In this document: positions 53,279-62,831 of the stretch, in pieces | Layout: each line of letters begins with the position of its first letter | Numbering within the stretch: the first letter of the stretch is position 1 | Origin: Izhakiella capsodis | GTDB lineage: Bacteria > Pseudomonadota > Gammaproteobacteria > Enterobacterales > Enterobacteriaceae | Direction: 5' to 3' | Assembly (NCBI RefSeq): GCF_900115045.1 | Contig: NZ_FOVC01000006.1 | Span: forward strand, 1 to 64,000 | Length of the DNA: 64,000 bases | Notes under the pieces: model-generated | What the model saw: only the letters and a program-made list of their open reading frames with translations | Told to the model about the DNA's origin: nothing | The model's database searches: none | Program-made: the position numbers and the translations under genes

Positions 53279-54976
53279 ATGCAACATACAGCTCCCCTGT
53301 TAACCACCGTGGTAGGAGGATTGGTTCTCGCCTTCTTATTTGGCATGCTGGCAAACCGCCTGCGAATTTCTCCGCTTGTTGGTTATCTTCTGGCGGGCGT
53401 GCTGGTCGGCCCTTTTACCCCAGGTTTTGTTGCTGACACTAATCTGGCGCCAGAGTTGGCTGAACTCGGCGTAATTTTGCTGATGTTCGGCGTCGGTTTG
53501 CACTTCTCAATGAAAGACCTGATGGCAGTAAAATCCATTGCCATCCCTGGTGCGATTTTACAAATCGCTGTGGCGACGTTGCTGGGGTTGGGGCTATCAA
53601 CACTGCTCAACTGGCCGCTGATCACCGGTCTGGTGTTCGGCCTGTGCCTTTCCACCGCCAGTACCGTAGTGCTGCTACGTGCGCTCGAAGAGCGTCAACT
53701 GATTGACAGCCATCGCGGTCAGATAGCCATCGGCTGGCTGATTGTGGAAGATTTAGTTATGGTGCTGACGCTGGTGCTGCTACCCGCTATTGCCGGCATG
53801 TTCAACGAAGGCAATGCCAGCTTCAGTCTGCTGATGCTCGATCTATTACTGACTATAGGTAAAGTGGCTGCCTTCATGGTGCTGATGATGGTGGTTGGCC
53901 GCCGTGTTGTCCCCTGGATTTTAGCGCGCAGCGCCGCAACCGGATCGCGTGAACTGTTTACTCTCGCGGTGCTGGCGCTGGCGCTCGGTATCGCCTTCGG
54001 GGCGGTAGAGTTTTTTGATGTCTCCTTTGCTCTCGGTGCCTTCTTCGCTGGCATGGTGCTTAACGAGTCAGAGCTTAGCCATCGCGCAGCCCACGACACC
54101 CTGCCACTACGCGATGCATTTGCCGTATTGTTTTTTGTCTCGGTCGGCATGCTGTTTGATCCGATGATCCTGCTTAGCCATCCACTGGCAGTGGTCGGCA
54201 CGCTGGCTATTATCGTACTGGGCAAGTCGCTGGCTGCGCTCATGCTGGTCAGGCTGTTTGGTCATTCGAAACGCACTGCACTGACCATCGCCGTCAGCCT
54301 TGCACAAATCGGTGAATTCGCATTCATTCTTGCCGGACTGGGTATTTCATTGGGACTGATGAATGACGAAGGTCGCAATCTGGTACTGGCCGGCGCCATT
54401 CTCTCCATCATGCTTAACCCAATTCTGTTTGCCGTACTTGAACGCTGGCTGGACAAAAACGAAACGATGGAAGAGCAAACGCTGGAAGAAGCGGCTGAAG
54501 AAGACAACCAAATACCGATTGATATCTGCAATCATGCGATTGTGGTGGGTTACGGGCGTGTTGGTAACTTATTGAGCCAGCAGCTGACAGAAGCAGGTAT
54601 ACCACTGGTAGTGGTCGAGAACAGCCGAACACGGGTTGAAGCGCTGCGCGAGCAGGGGATGTTGGCTGTACTGGGCAACGCCGCGCGCGGTGACATCATG
54701 GACGTAGCGCGCCTTGACTGTGCACGCTGGCTGCTGTTGACGATCCCGAACGGCTATGAAGCCGGAGAGATCGTTACCGCTGCGCGGGAAAAGCGCCCGA
54801 CAATTGAAATTATCGCGCGCGCGCATTACGACGATGAGGTTGAATACATTCTTGAGCGCGGGGCGAACAGCGTGGTCATGGGCGAACGCGAGATCGCTGG
54901 CAGTATGCTGAACATGACCCTGGAAAACGCGCCCCATGAAAAACAGAGTAGCCAACCACAGGGTTGTGCAATATAG
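53279..54976 (+). CDS. ybaL: Kef-type cation:proton antiporter YbaL
   Basis: Monovalent cation/proton antiporter-2 family protein, 565 residues (E. coli 558). The first 390 residues hold about 12 membrane helices (FGVGLHFSMKDLMAV, FGLCLSTASTVVLLRALEER). A C-terminal RCK domain has the nucleotide-binding turn VVGYGRVGNLLSQQL. Substrate ion and physiological role are not fixed in E. coli. Ends 10 bases from convergent gsk. Confidence 0.96.
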   Translation: MQHTAPLLTTVVGGLVLAFLFGMLANRLRISPLVGYLLAGVLVGPFTPGFVADTNLAPELAELGVILLMFGVGLHFSMKDLMAVKSIAIPGAILQIAVATLLGLGLSTLLNWPLITGLVFGLCLSTASTVVLLRALEERQLIDSHRGQIAIGWLIVEDLVMVLTLVLLPAIAGMFNEGNASFSLLMLDLLLTIGKVAAFMVLMMVVGRRVVPWILARSAATGSRELFTLAVLALALGIAFGAVEFFDVSFALGAFFAGMVLNESELSHRAAHDTLPLRDAFAVLFFVSVGMLFDPMILLSHPLAVVGTLAIIVLGKSLAALMLVRLFGHSKRTALTIAVSLAQIGEFAFILAGLGISLGLMNDEGRNLVLAGAILSIMLNPILFAVLERWLDKNETMEEQTLEEAAEEDNQIPIDICNHAIVVGYGRVGNLLSQQLTEAGIPLVVVENSRTRVEALREQGMLAVLGNAARGDIMDVARLDCARWLLLTIPNGYEAGEIVTAAREKRPTIEIIARAHYDDEVEYILERGANSVVMGEREIAGSMLNMTLENAPHEKQSSQPQGCAI

Positions 54977-54986
54977 GGGGCTGACT

Positions 54987-56294
54987 TTAGCGTTCCCAGT
55001 AAGCCTCTTCAAGGCTATCCTCACGCTCCGGCAGCCCGCGAGTCAGACGTGGCGAATGCTGATTCAGCACCTGATAGCTAACGCGATTGGCATACTTACA
55101 AACCTGTGCCAGCGAAGAGTAAGTCAGACAGCGGCGGGTATGCTTGCTGGAGTTTGGCACGTTGAGGCGGTGATAATCGTTAGCGGTAATATCGTGCAGC
55201 AGCGCCGCCAGCGCGCCGTCCCCGGCTCCATTAGTGTTCATGATCTTTTCCGGCCCCCCCATATAGGGTGCTATATGAGAATAGATGCGTAGCGGCTGCT
55301 GGCAATCCTGACGTCGTTGCGCCCGGCTAAACTCATACTGGTTAAACTCGGGGATCACCCCTGGCAGCAATGGATGGTTAGTTTTACGCTTTGCTGATTC
55401 TTCAGTATAACCCGCCATAAAAAGACCGGAGGGCCCAGCGGTACACAGTGCCAAATCTACCCATTCCAGTACCTTCTCACAAGCCTGTAGCGGGTCGCTG
55501 ATGCCGGTCAGTGCCTCGGCCTCTTCTTCGTTCATGGCGACAATAGCAACGTGTTCGCGCAGAAAATCACGCCAGAAAATCGGATTATCCGCAATCACAT
55601 ATTTGGTGCCCAGCGTCAGCACCACCGGCACTTCGTGGCGGTGAGCATATTCAATAGCCTGCATGGTAGCAGCAGGCATAGGTTCTCCAGGATTACAGCG
55701 CACCAGATAAGAGGTCAGTACCAGTGCTGATGCACCTTTAATTACCGGTTCAGGAATGTTTTCCGGACGCAGCAGGTTCATCATGCCCGGACTGATCGCG
55801 AAAGTGCGTTCACCGTTATCACCAATCAATGTGAAGCAGCGTCCGATGGCACCGTTAACGCCCTGCAAAAAATTAAGATCTGTGCGGCTCGATGTGTTAC
55901 ACAAGTAGCGATAGGCATAACCGCCAATCTGAATATTGTTACACATGGTGCCCAACAGAACCGAGCGGTCATCGGCCAGCGTCGAGTAATTGTGCAAGGT
56001 ATTGCCAATCGTTCCACCAGCAAACTGATGCGTTATCAGATTATCTCGCGTGAGTTCAGCATGGAGCGCCTCGGCAATATCATCTTCAATTACCAGTGAG
56101 TGGCCGCGGCTCAAACCATAGCGCGTGATAAATTCATCATCCACTTTCGCTTCGATATCGACCAGAGTCTGGTCGATACCGACGATCCAGCAGGTACTGC
56201 CGGTATCAGCTTCAGGCTGTACCGGCTGAATCAGGGGGTCACGGGCGTTGACAGGAAAATAGTGTTTGGACTTACGCTTTCCGGGAAATTTCAT
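54987..56294 (-). CDS. gsk: Inosine-guanosine kinase
   Basis: PfkB-family purine salvage kinase, 435 residues (E. coli 434). It opens MKFPGKRKSKHYFPVNARDP, fixing the start. Catalytic signature is NTNGAGDGALAALLHD, with GGTIGNTLHNYSTLADD earlier. A longer frame upstream has no ribosome site. Downstream of hemH in the same direction. Confidence 0.97.
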   Translation of the reverse strand: MKFPGKRKSKHYFPVNARDPLIQPVQPEADTGSTCWIVGIDQTLVDIEAKVDDEFITRYGLSRGHSLVIEDDIAEALHAELTRDNLITHQFAGGTIGNTLHNYSTLADDRSVLLGTMCNNIQIGGYAYRYLCNTSSRTDLNFLQGVNGAIGRCFTLIGDNGERTFAISPGMMNLLRPENIPEPVIKGASALVLTSYLVRCNPGEPMPAATMQAIEYAHRHEVPVVLTLGTKYVIADNPIFWRDFLREHVAIVAMNEEEAEALTGISDPLQACEKVLEWVDLALCTAGPSGLFMAGYTEESAKRKTNHPLLPGVIPEFNQYEFSRAQRRQDCQQPLRIYSHIAPYMGGPEKIMNTNGAGDGALAALLHDITANDYHRLNVPNSSKHTRRCLTYSSLAQVCKYANRVSYQVLNQHSPRLTRGLPEREDSLEEAYWER

Positions 56295-56369
56295 GCTGAT
56301 TTGACTGGAGATGGAACAGGCGGGCGATGATAGCACATCGTCAGCCTGCAATCCTCTCCATGCTCAGGA

Positions 56370-57347
56370 TCATTCAGGAGCTAGGTCGCCAAGCCAGGGT
56401 TTGACCAGCGCGACCATCATCTCAATATGTTCAACGTCATCATTGAGCGCAGGAATATAGTCGAAGCGCTTGCCGCCAGCGTGCAAAAAGAACTCCCGGT
56501 TTTGCTCGCTGATTTCTTCCAGCGTTTCCAGGCAGTCTGCCGAAAATCCAGGGCTCATTACCTGTACATGCTCAACACCCTGAGCCGGTAGCTGGCGCAT
56601 GGTTTCATCGGTGTAAGGTGTGAGCCACGGTTCACGTCCGAAACGTGACTGAAAGGTCATCATCGCTTGTTTCTCACTGAGACCCAACGCCTTTGTCAGT
56701 GCATTGAAGGTTTCACGGCACCTTAATGGATAATCGTCGCCTTCGTCAGCATAACGCTGTGGTATGCCGTGGAAAGACATCACCAGTAAATCAGGCTTAC
56801 CATTACATACGAAAGCACGTTCGACTGAAACTTTCAGAGCCGAAATATAAGCGGGATGAGTCGCATAATCCCGAATAAAATGGACTTCCGGCAGCGACCG
56901 ATAGCCAGTGAAAGCCCGGGAAATGCAATCCCAGACCGCAGCAACGGTTGAACAGGAGAATTGCGGGTATAGCGGTAATACGATCAATCGCGTCACCCCC
57001 TGCGCCATCAGAGTATCAAGCGCTGATTTCATACTGGGATTGCCGTAGTTCATTCCCAGGACTACCGGCATCTGCAAACGCGCTTCCAGTGCAGCCCGCT
57101 GCCGTTGGCTCCATACCATTAAGGGCGATCCTTCCTCCATCCAGACAGAGGCATACAACTTTGCAACTCTCGGTGAACGAAGCGGTAAAATTGCCCCGTT
57201 GAGAATAGGCCACCACAACCAACGTGGGGAATCGACTACCCTTTTATCACTAAGAAATTCTTTGAGGTAGCGTTTAACCGCTGCGGAAGTCGGCGCGTCA
57301 GGTGTACCCAGATTAGCCAACAGAATGCCTGTCTTTTCATGACGCAT
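56370..57347 (-). CDS. hemH: Ferrochelatase
   Basis: Terminal haem enzyme inserting Fe(II) into protoporphyrin IX, 325 residues (E. coli 320). Marks are ILLANLGTPDAPTSAAVKRY, GMNYGNPSMKSAL, the catalytic His of VMSFHGIPQRYADEGDDYP and the Glu of LETLEEISEQN. It lies between adk and gsk without aes, which E. coli carries here. Confidence 0.97.
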   Translation of the reverse strand: MRHEKTGILLANLGTPDAPTSAAVKRYLKEFLSDKRVVDSPRWLWWPILNGAILPLRSPRVAKLYASVWMEEGSPLMVWSQRQRAALEARLQMPVVLGMNYGNPSMKSALDTLMAQGVTRLIVLPLYPQFSCSTVAAVWDCISRAFTGYRSLPEVHFIRDYATHPAYISALKVSVERAFVCNGKPDLLVMSFHGIPQRYADEGDDYPLRCRETFNALTKALGLSEKQAMMTFQSRFGREPWLTPYTDETMRQLPAQGVEHVQVMSPGFSADCLETLEEISEQNREFFLHAGGKRFDYIPALNDDVEHIEMMVALVKPWLGDLAPE

Positions 57348-57456
57348 GGTTGTTCCTTGCTAGAAAGATGCGCAAAACCGTCCTGTGGCGGAGGATGCGA
57401 ATGATAATCTGAGATGTATTGTAGCGGAAAACAAACGCGGTAAAATCGATTGTTGC

Positions 57457-57479
57457 AAAAGGGGCCGGAAGCCAGCCCC
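57457..57479 (-). terminator. Intrinsic terminator of adk
   Basis: On the minus strand GGGGC, nine bases, GCCCC followed by TTTTGC, directly after the adk stop. Confidence 0.85.
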
Positions 57480-57487
57480 TGCCTGGG

Positions 57488-58132
57488 TCAGCCGAGGACT
57501 TCTACCAGTTTAGCGCTAACTTCTTTTACCGGGCGGGTACCATCGATCTTATGATACTCAGTTTGACCCTGTTGCGCCTGTTTGCCGTAGTAGGCGATAA
57601 GTGGCGCGGTCAGCTGATGATATTCCACCAGGCGTTTACGCACCGTTGCTTCTTCATCATCTTTACGGATAGTAAGTTCTTCACCGGTTACGTCATCTTT
57701 ATCCTCAACTTCAGGCGGATTGAAAGTGACATGGTAAACACGTCCGGAAGGTGCATGCACCCGGCGACCAACAATGCGCTCAACAATCAGCTCGTCAGGA
57801 ACCGCAAACTCAAGAACGTAATCGACGTTGATACCCGCGTCTTTCATTGCATCTGCCTGCGGGATAGTACGCGGAAAGCCATCAAGCAAAAAGCCCTTGC
57901 GGCAATCGTCCTGGGTAATACGCTCTTTGACCAGGGCGATAACCAGCTCATCGGTAACCAGTTTACCCGCATCCATCAATGCTTTAGCCTGCATGCCCAG
58001 TTCTGATCCCGCTTTAACAGCAGCACGTAACATATCGCCGGTGGAGATTTGTGGAATACCGTACTTCTCCATGATGAAATGAGCTTGAGTTCCTTTACCA
58101 GCGCCCGGAGCACCGAGCAGAATAATACGCAT
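57488..58132 (-). CDS. adk: Adenylate kinase
   Basis: Converts AMP and ATP to two ADP, 214 residues, the E. coli length. P-loop GAPGAGKGTQA at residues 7-17, DGFPRTIPQADAM, and a LID without the Zn cysteines (GRRVHAPSGRVYHVTFNPP). Its own terminator follows. The region upstream is 538 bp without a recognisable gene. Confidence 0.98.
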   Translation of the reverse strand: MRIILLGAPGAGKGTQAHFIMEKYGIPQISTGDMLRAAVKAGSELGMQAKALMDAGKLVTDELVIALVKERITQDDCRKGFLLDGFPRTIPQADAMKDAGINVDYVLEFAVPDELIVERIVGRRVHAPSGRVYHVTFNPPEVEDKDDVTGEELTIRKDDEEATVRKRLVEYHQLTAPLIAYYGKQAQQGQTEYHKIDGTRPVKEVSAKLVEVLG

Positions 58133-58670
58133 TGCGTAAATCCCCTTGCGAATTGCTTAATGAATCAAATAAGAAGTGGATGAACATATCATTAAGCCAT
58201 CCAGCCGACAAGGAAGGGCTGATGAAGCAGTAGACGTTGCCGCATGAGCATCGGAACGAGGGAAAAGACAGCCTGGCGTTTTCACTGGTAGCTATGCCAG
58301 AAACAAAATAGAAATTGAACCCCTTTTCAGATTGCAGGATAGCTCTTAAAGGAGCCCGGCATCCTGTTCGGAGATTTATGCCAAGGTGCCTGCCGCAAAT
58401 CCTGAGTTTGTATCAGGCAATCATTCATTGTCGCCGATCCCAGAGCCACAACAACACCTGCTGCACCGCGGCGCTCACATCTACCGCTTTGGGTCCATCG
58501 CCACACGAGCGGAAGACAAGGCGAATAGTATGCGATTGTGGTAAATAGCTGCCCGGCCATCTTTACCCGCTGTTGCAGTGCCTCACTCAGCCTTGAAACG
58601 TCTCAACAGCTAAAAGGCAGGTTTAAATTATGGATGGACGTAAAATCAATCCCACCGATGTTCAGCTTTT
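58133..58670. other. Gap between adk and the 186-residue gene
   Basis: 538 bp upstream of adk. One 77-codon leftward frame (58327-58560) lacks any family resemblance. A neighbouring frame reads SHTIRLVFRSCGDGPKAVDV, protein-like but unrecognised and without a start. The adk promoter must lie at its left end. Possible gene remnants; nothing firm. Confidence 0.4.
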
Positions 58671-59231
58671 TTACCGGTTTAACTCATGCGACATGTTATA
58701 GGGTTTCCAGTCGGTGCTGCCAATGTGCGCCAACGCTTCTTGCAGTGGTTTCACCGCCGAGGTGGACTCTTCGAAAAGACGCAGCTCGCTACGCATAAGC
58801 GTGCTGAAGTGTTCAGGTCGCAGCGCAATAATCGCCAGTCCCTGCGCCAGCGAGGCGTGTTCATGTAACGGCGCAACAAAGATTGAGCTGTCGCGGATTA
58901 ACACGCCGTGAAGGTTAGTCGCAAAGCTGTGGGAAGCATCAACGACGCCTTTCCCCCTGCTATCTTTCAGGCTGTTGATCTCTCCGGTGTCCGGTTCCAC
59001 GTGGTTGATCACACGCACGCTGCCTGGGCCGGCAATACAGCCAGGCACATTAAAAAGCTCACTTACCGGCAGGGAATGCGCATATTTTGCCAGGCAACGG
59101 GCAGTTTCCTGTTTGTGAAACAGGTGTGACAGAATTACCAGCCCGACGCGAACTGACTGCACAAAGAAAATGTCGTAGTCGTCAAGCTTATAAATATGTG
59201 ACAAGGATTCACGAAGTTCGTCTCTAAGCAT
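58671..59231 (-). CDS. Uncharacterised 186-residue protein
   Basis: I do not recognise this protein. It is soluble, with no signal peptide or membrane segment. It opens MLRDELRESLSHIYKLDDYD, a helical front, then a hydrophobic stretch with VRVGLVILSHLFHKQE. The centre has IAGPGSVRVINHVEPDTGE. The end is helical (LRLFEESTSAVKPLQEALAH). Length and internal consistency argue for a real gene, but the ribosome site is weak. It lies alone between adk and htpG, which are adjacent in E. coli, so it is an insertion in core sequence. Confidence 0.6.
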   Translation of the reverse strand: MLRDELRESLSHIYKLDDYDIFFVQSVRVGLVILSHLFHKQETARCLAKYAHSLPVSELFNVPGCIAGPGSVRVINHVEPDTGEINSLKDSRGKGVVDASHSFATNLHGVLIRDSSIFVAPLHEHASLAQGLAIIALRPEHFSTLMRSELRLFEESTSAVKPLQEALAHIGSTDWKPYNMSHELNR

Positions 59232-59866
59232 AGATATGCGCTCGCTTGTAAAATTGTTCGCCTTGAACCTACTGAAACCGGGATATCAGTGAAGATGCGT
59301 CTATCAATTTTTAACTCATTTCAATACAGCAATGGCATAACACTTTCGCGAGATAGTAAAACTAGCGCGATTTTACAGAGGAGACGGGCGTAACGTAATA
59401 TTGCGATCGACTCAATCCCTGTTTCAGATCGCGACTTGCCTGTCCTGTTCCTATAATAGTGCTGATTTTCAAATGCGGCAGATTCAGATTCTGTCTCACC
59501 CAGAGGCAAAGCAAAAGATCAAATATGCCCTTTATTTGCACCTAATTCTTCTCATTGACCTGACGCGCAACGTTCTCATACATCTGTAGCGGCAAAGAAA
59601 ATACCTACAGAACCCGCAACCCGGATGAGCACGCCAATGTTATCACCTACTAACTGCTGATGTTACTGATTATGGTAATAACGAACTTTCACCGCGCTGG
59701 CAAGGCAAAGCGTCTCAGGGCATAAAATTATGACTTGCCGATCACGCGCGCAAAAAAAAGGTTCATGCAAAACATGAACCTTATCACGTCAATGAGAGAG
59801 CAGATTGCTTGCCCTTTTAATGATCGGCATCAGACCGATAAACAAGCTCTGTCAGGATAAATCCGA
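59232..59866. other. Gap between the 186-residue gene and htpG
   Basis: 635 bp with no supported gene. Only the htpG terminator at its right end is clear. A 62-codon frame on each strand is unsupported. Together with the gap next to adk it makes a long, mostly non-coding stretch around one orphan gene. Confidence 0.5.
59752..59782 (-). terminator. Intrinsic terminator of htpG
   Basis: AAGGTTCATG and CATGAACCTT are a perfect 10-bp stem around five bases; on the minus strand a run of eight T follows. It lies about 85 bp after the htpG stop. Confidence 0.92.
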
Positions 59867-61744
59867 TTAGGCCAGCAGAAGCTGATTCATACGCCGGATA
59901 AACTGATTGGGATCTTCCAGCGTACCCCTTTCAGCAAACAGCGACTGGTCCAGCAGCAGCTCGATCCACTCGCCAAAGCGCGTTTCGTCCGTGGTATCCG
60001 CAATATGTTTAACCAAGGCATGATCCGGGTTAATTTCAAAAATGTATTTCACTTCCGGCGCCTCCTGGCCCGCCGCTGCGAACAATTTTGCCATCTGGGT
60101 GCTGATTTCATTTGCATCGGTCGTCACGATTGCCGGAGTATCGGTCAGACGATGGGTCAGGCGCACCTCTTTTACCCTTTCGCCAAGCAGGGTTTTAACA
60201 CGCTCAACAAAAGGCTCCAGCGCTTTTTCGGCCTCTTTTTGCGTTTCGCTGCTCTCTTCATCCGACAGTTTGCTCAGCGATTCATCCGCTTTACTGACAG
60301 ACTGGAAGGATTTACCATCGAATTCGGTCAGATAGCTCATCATCCATTCATCGATACGATCGGAGAGCAGTAACACTTCAATTCCTTTCTTGCGGAACAG
60401 TTCCAGATGCGGGCTGCCTTTAGCCGCCGCATAGCTGTCAGCGGTAATGAAGTAGATTTTCTCCTGGCCCTCAACCATGCGGCTGACATAATCTTCCAGC
60501 GAAACGGTCTGCGCCGATCCTTCACTGCTGGTAGAGGCAAAACGCAGGAGCTTAGCGATCGCTTCGCTGTTGGCAGAGTCTTCCGCTGGTCCTTCTTTCA
60601 GTACGAGACCAAACTGCTGCCAGAAAGTCTGATACTTTTCGTTATCGTCTTTTGCCACTTTTTCCAGCATCTGCAAGACGCGCTTGGTCAACGCACCGCG
60701 CAGGCTTTGAGTCAGGCGACTATCTTGCAGGAGCTCACGGGAAACATTGAGCGGCAGATCGCTGGAATCAATAAGACCACGCACAAAGCGCAGATAGTTT
60801 GGCATGAAGACTTCAGCATCATCCATGATGAACACGCGCTGCACGTACAGTTTAAGGCCATGCTTATGTTCGCGGTTCCACATATCCCAGGGCGCCTGAG
60901 CCGGAATATAGAGCAGACTGGTATATTCTTGCTTACCTTCGACGCGGTTGTGGCTCCAGCTTAATGGATCATTAAAGTCATGGGCAATGTGCTTATAAAA
61001 CTCTTTATATTCAGCATCACTGATATCGGATTTATTACGTGTCCACAGTGCCTGAGCCTTATTGATTTTCTCCCAGGTGGTGGTGCTACTCTCATCGTCT
61101 TGCTGTTCGATCTCCACCGGCAGCGCAATATGATCAGAGTATTTGCTGATAATGTTACGCACCCGCCAGGCATCGAGAAACTCATCTTCACCTTCACGCA
61201 GGTGTAACGTGATCTCCGTGCCTCTATCCGGTTTGTTAATATCTGCAAGAGTATATTCACCCTCACCGGCCGACTCCCAGAATACGCCTGAATCGGCGCT
61301 GGCACCGGCAGCACGAGTCTTCACCGTAACCTTGTCGGCGACAATAAACGCGGAGTAAAAACCGACACCGAACTGCCCAATCAGCTGACTGTCTTTGGCC
61401 TGATCGGAGCCGAGAGATTCGAGAAAGGCTTTGGTGCCTGATTTAGCAATAGTGCCCAAGTTTTCAATGACTTCATCACGACTCATCCCGATGCCGTTAT
61501 CGCTCAGCGTCAGCGTACGTTTTTCTTTATCGACCGTAACCCGGACGCGTAGTTCGCCGTCCCCCTCATAAAGTTCCGCGTTGGAAAGCGCGCGGAAGCG
61601 CAATTTATCAGCGGCATCTGAGGCGTTGGAGATTAGCTCACGCAGAAAAATTTCTTTATTTGAATACAGAGAGTGGATCATCAGATGTAAAAGCTGCTTT
61701 ACCTCAGACTGAAAGCCACGGGTCTCTTGTCCTTTCATGGTCAT
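59867..61744 (-). CDS. htpG: Hsp90 chaperone HtpG
   Basis: ATP-dependent Hsp90, 625 residues (E. coli 624). The N-terminal GHKL ATPase has FLRELISNASDAADKLRFRA, SDNGIGMSRDEV and GQFGVGFYSAFIVADKV. The middle domain has RGLIDSSDLPLNVSRELLQD. GAGGT is five bases before the ATG at 61744; a second ATG two codons on matches the annotated E. coli start. A heat-shock promoter lies upstream. Confidence 0.98.
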   Translation of the reverse strand: MTMKGQETRGFQSEVKQLLHLMIHSLYSNKEIFLRELISNASDAADKLRFRALSNAELYEGDGELRVRVTVDKEKRTLTLSDNGIGMSRDEVIENLGTIAKSGTKAFLESLGSDQAKDSQLIGQFGVGFYSAFIVADKVTVKTRAAGASADSGVFWESAGEGEYTLADINKPDRGTEITLHLREGEDEFLDAWRVRNIISKYSDHIALPVEIEQQDDESSTTTWEKINKAQALWTRNKSDISDAEYKEFYKHIAHDFNDPLSWSHNRVEGKQEYTSLLYIPAQAPWDMWNREHKHGLKLYVQRVFIMDDAEVFMPNYLRFVRGLIDSSDLPLNVSRELLQDSRLTQSLRGALTKRVLQMLEKVAKDDNEKYQTFWQQFGLVLKEGPAEDSANSEAIAKLLRFASTSSEGSAQTVSLEDYVSRMVEGQEKIYFITADSYAAAKGSPHLELFRKKGIEVLLLSDRIDEWMMSYLTEFDGKSFQSVSKADESLSKLSDEESSETQKEAEKALEPFVERVKTLLGERVKEVRLTHRLTDTPAIVTTDANEISTQMAKLFAAAGQEAPEVKYIFEINPDHALVKHIADTTDETRFGEWIELLLDQSLFAERGTLEDPNQFIRRMNQLLLA

Positions 61745-61788
61745 TGCTACCTCAACTGGATACAGGTTATTACAAACGTTGAGATTAC

Positions 61789-61816
61789 AGATGGGGTTAA
61801 CGTAGAGATTTTCAAG
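61789..61816 (-). promoter_or_regulatory. Sigma-32 heat-shock promoter of htpG
   Basis: CTTGAAA, 13 bases, CCCCATCT on the minus strand: an exact match to the sigma-32 consensus (CTTGAAA-N11-14-CCCCATNT), 45 nt before the htpG start. Confidence 0.93.
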
Positions 61817-61845
61817 GGGGCGATGGAATACCCCCCCCTGACTGC

Positions 61846-62451
61846 TCAGAACTTGATCTTCTGACGTCCCGCCAGCGAATGTGATAGCGTGGTTCCGTCT
61901 ACCATTTCCAACTCCCCCCCGACCGGAACGCCGTGGGCGATACGACTGGCATCTACAGCGTATTGACTACAAAGCCCGGCAATATAGTTGGCAGTTGCCT
62001 CGCCTTCTACCGTTGGATTAGTGGCAAGGATTACCTCAGAAATGGTTTCCCGCTCCAGCCGCTGTTCAAGGCGATCGAGACCGATATCATTGGGGCCAAT
62101 ACCGTCAAGCGGTGACAAATGGCCCATCAGCACGAAGTAGCGACCACCAAACTGACCGGTCTGCTCGACGGCATGAATATCCGCCGGGCTTTCCACCACG
62201 CAGATCTGACCATTCAGCTGGCGGCGAGGGTTAGAACAAATAGCGCAAACCTCTTGTTCGGTAAAAGTCCTACAGTCAGCGCAATGACCAATCTCTGACA
62301 TTGCCCGCGTCAGCGCTTGCGCCAGTCGCATTCCGCCACTGCGATCGCGCTGCAGCAGATGAAACGCCATGCGTTGCGCCGATTTAGGCCCTACACCAGG
62401 CAAACAACGCAGCGACTCCATCAAGGATTCAAGAAGCGGGCTGGTCTGCAT
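61846..62451 (-). CDS. recR: Recombination mediator RecR
   Basis: RecFOR pathway protein that helps load RecA at gaps, 201 residues, the E. coli length. It has a helix-hairpin-helix (RCLPGVGPKSAQRMAFHLLQ), a four-Cys zinc finger (CADCRTFTEQEVCAIC) and a Toprim domain. Overlaps the ybaB stop by one base (TGATG). Confidence 0.98.
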   Translation of the reverse strand: MQTSPLLESLMESLRCLPGVGPKSAQRMAFHLLQRDRSGGMRLAQALTRAMSEIGHCADCRTFTEQEVCAICSNPRRQLNGQICVVESPADIHAVEQTGQFGGRYFVLMGHLSPLDGIGPNDIGLDRLEQRLERETISEVILATNPTVEGEATANYIAGLCSQYAVDASRIAHGVPVGGELEMVDGTTLSHSLAGRQKIKF

Positions 62452-62783
62452 CAGAACGGCATCTTAAAGCCGGGAGGCAACTGCATACCAGAAGAGACGG
62501 AAGCCATTTTCTCTTTCTGCGCCTCATCAATACGGCGCGCTGCGTCATTGAATGCCGCGGCAACCAAATCTTCCAGCATGTCTTTATCGTCCTCCATCAG
62601 GCTGGGATCAATTTCCACACGACGGCAGTTATGCGCACCGTTGATGGTCACTTTTACCAAACCAGCCCCGGATTCGCCGGTGACTTCCAGCGCGGCGATC
62701 TCTTCCTGAACCTTGGACATTTTGTCCTGCATCTGCTGAGCCTGTTTCATCAGGTTACCCAAGCCACCTTTACCACCAAACAT
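62451..62783 (-). CDS. ybaB: Nucleoid-associated protein YbaB
   Basis: YbaB/EbfC family DNA-binding protein, 110 residues (E. coli 109). It opens MFGGKGGLGNLMKQAQQMQD and ends SSGMQLPPGFKMPF. The ATG at 62783 matches E. coli; a longer frame upstream lacks support. Lies between dnaX and recR, one transcript with both. Confidence 0.97.
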   Translation of the reverse strand: MFGGKGGLGNLMKQAQQMQDKMSKVQEEIAALEVTGESGAGLVKVTINGAHNCRRVEIDPSLMEDDKDMLEDLVAAAFNDAARRIDEAQKEKMASVSSGMQLPPGFKMPF

Positions 62784-62831
62784 AGTCTTCTCTCTTAGAT
62801 CAGGCCGCACCTGCGATATGCGAGCGGCTCG

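Noticed and set aside
58327..58560. 77-codon leftward frame upstream of adk
   Set aside because: Low similarity to anything known and the opposite strand is equally open.
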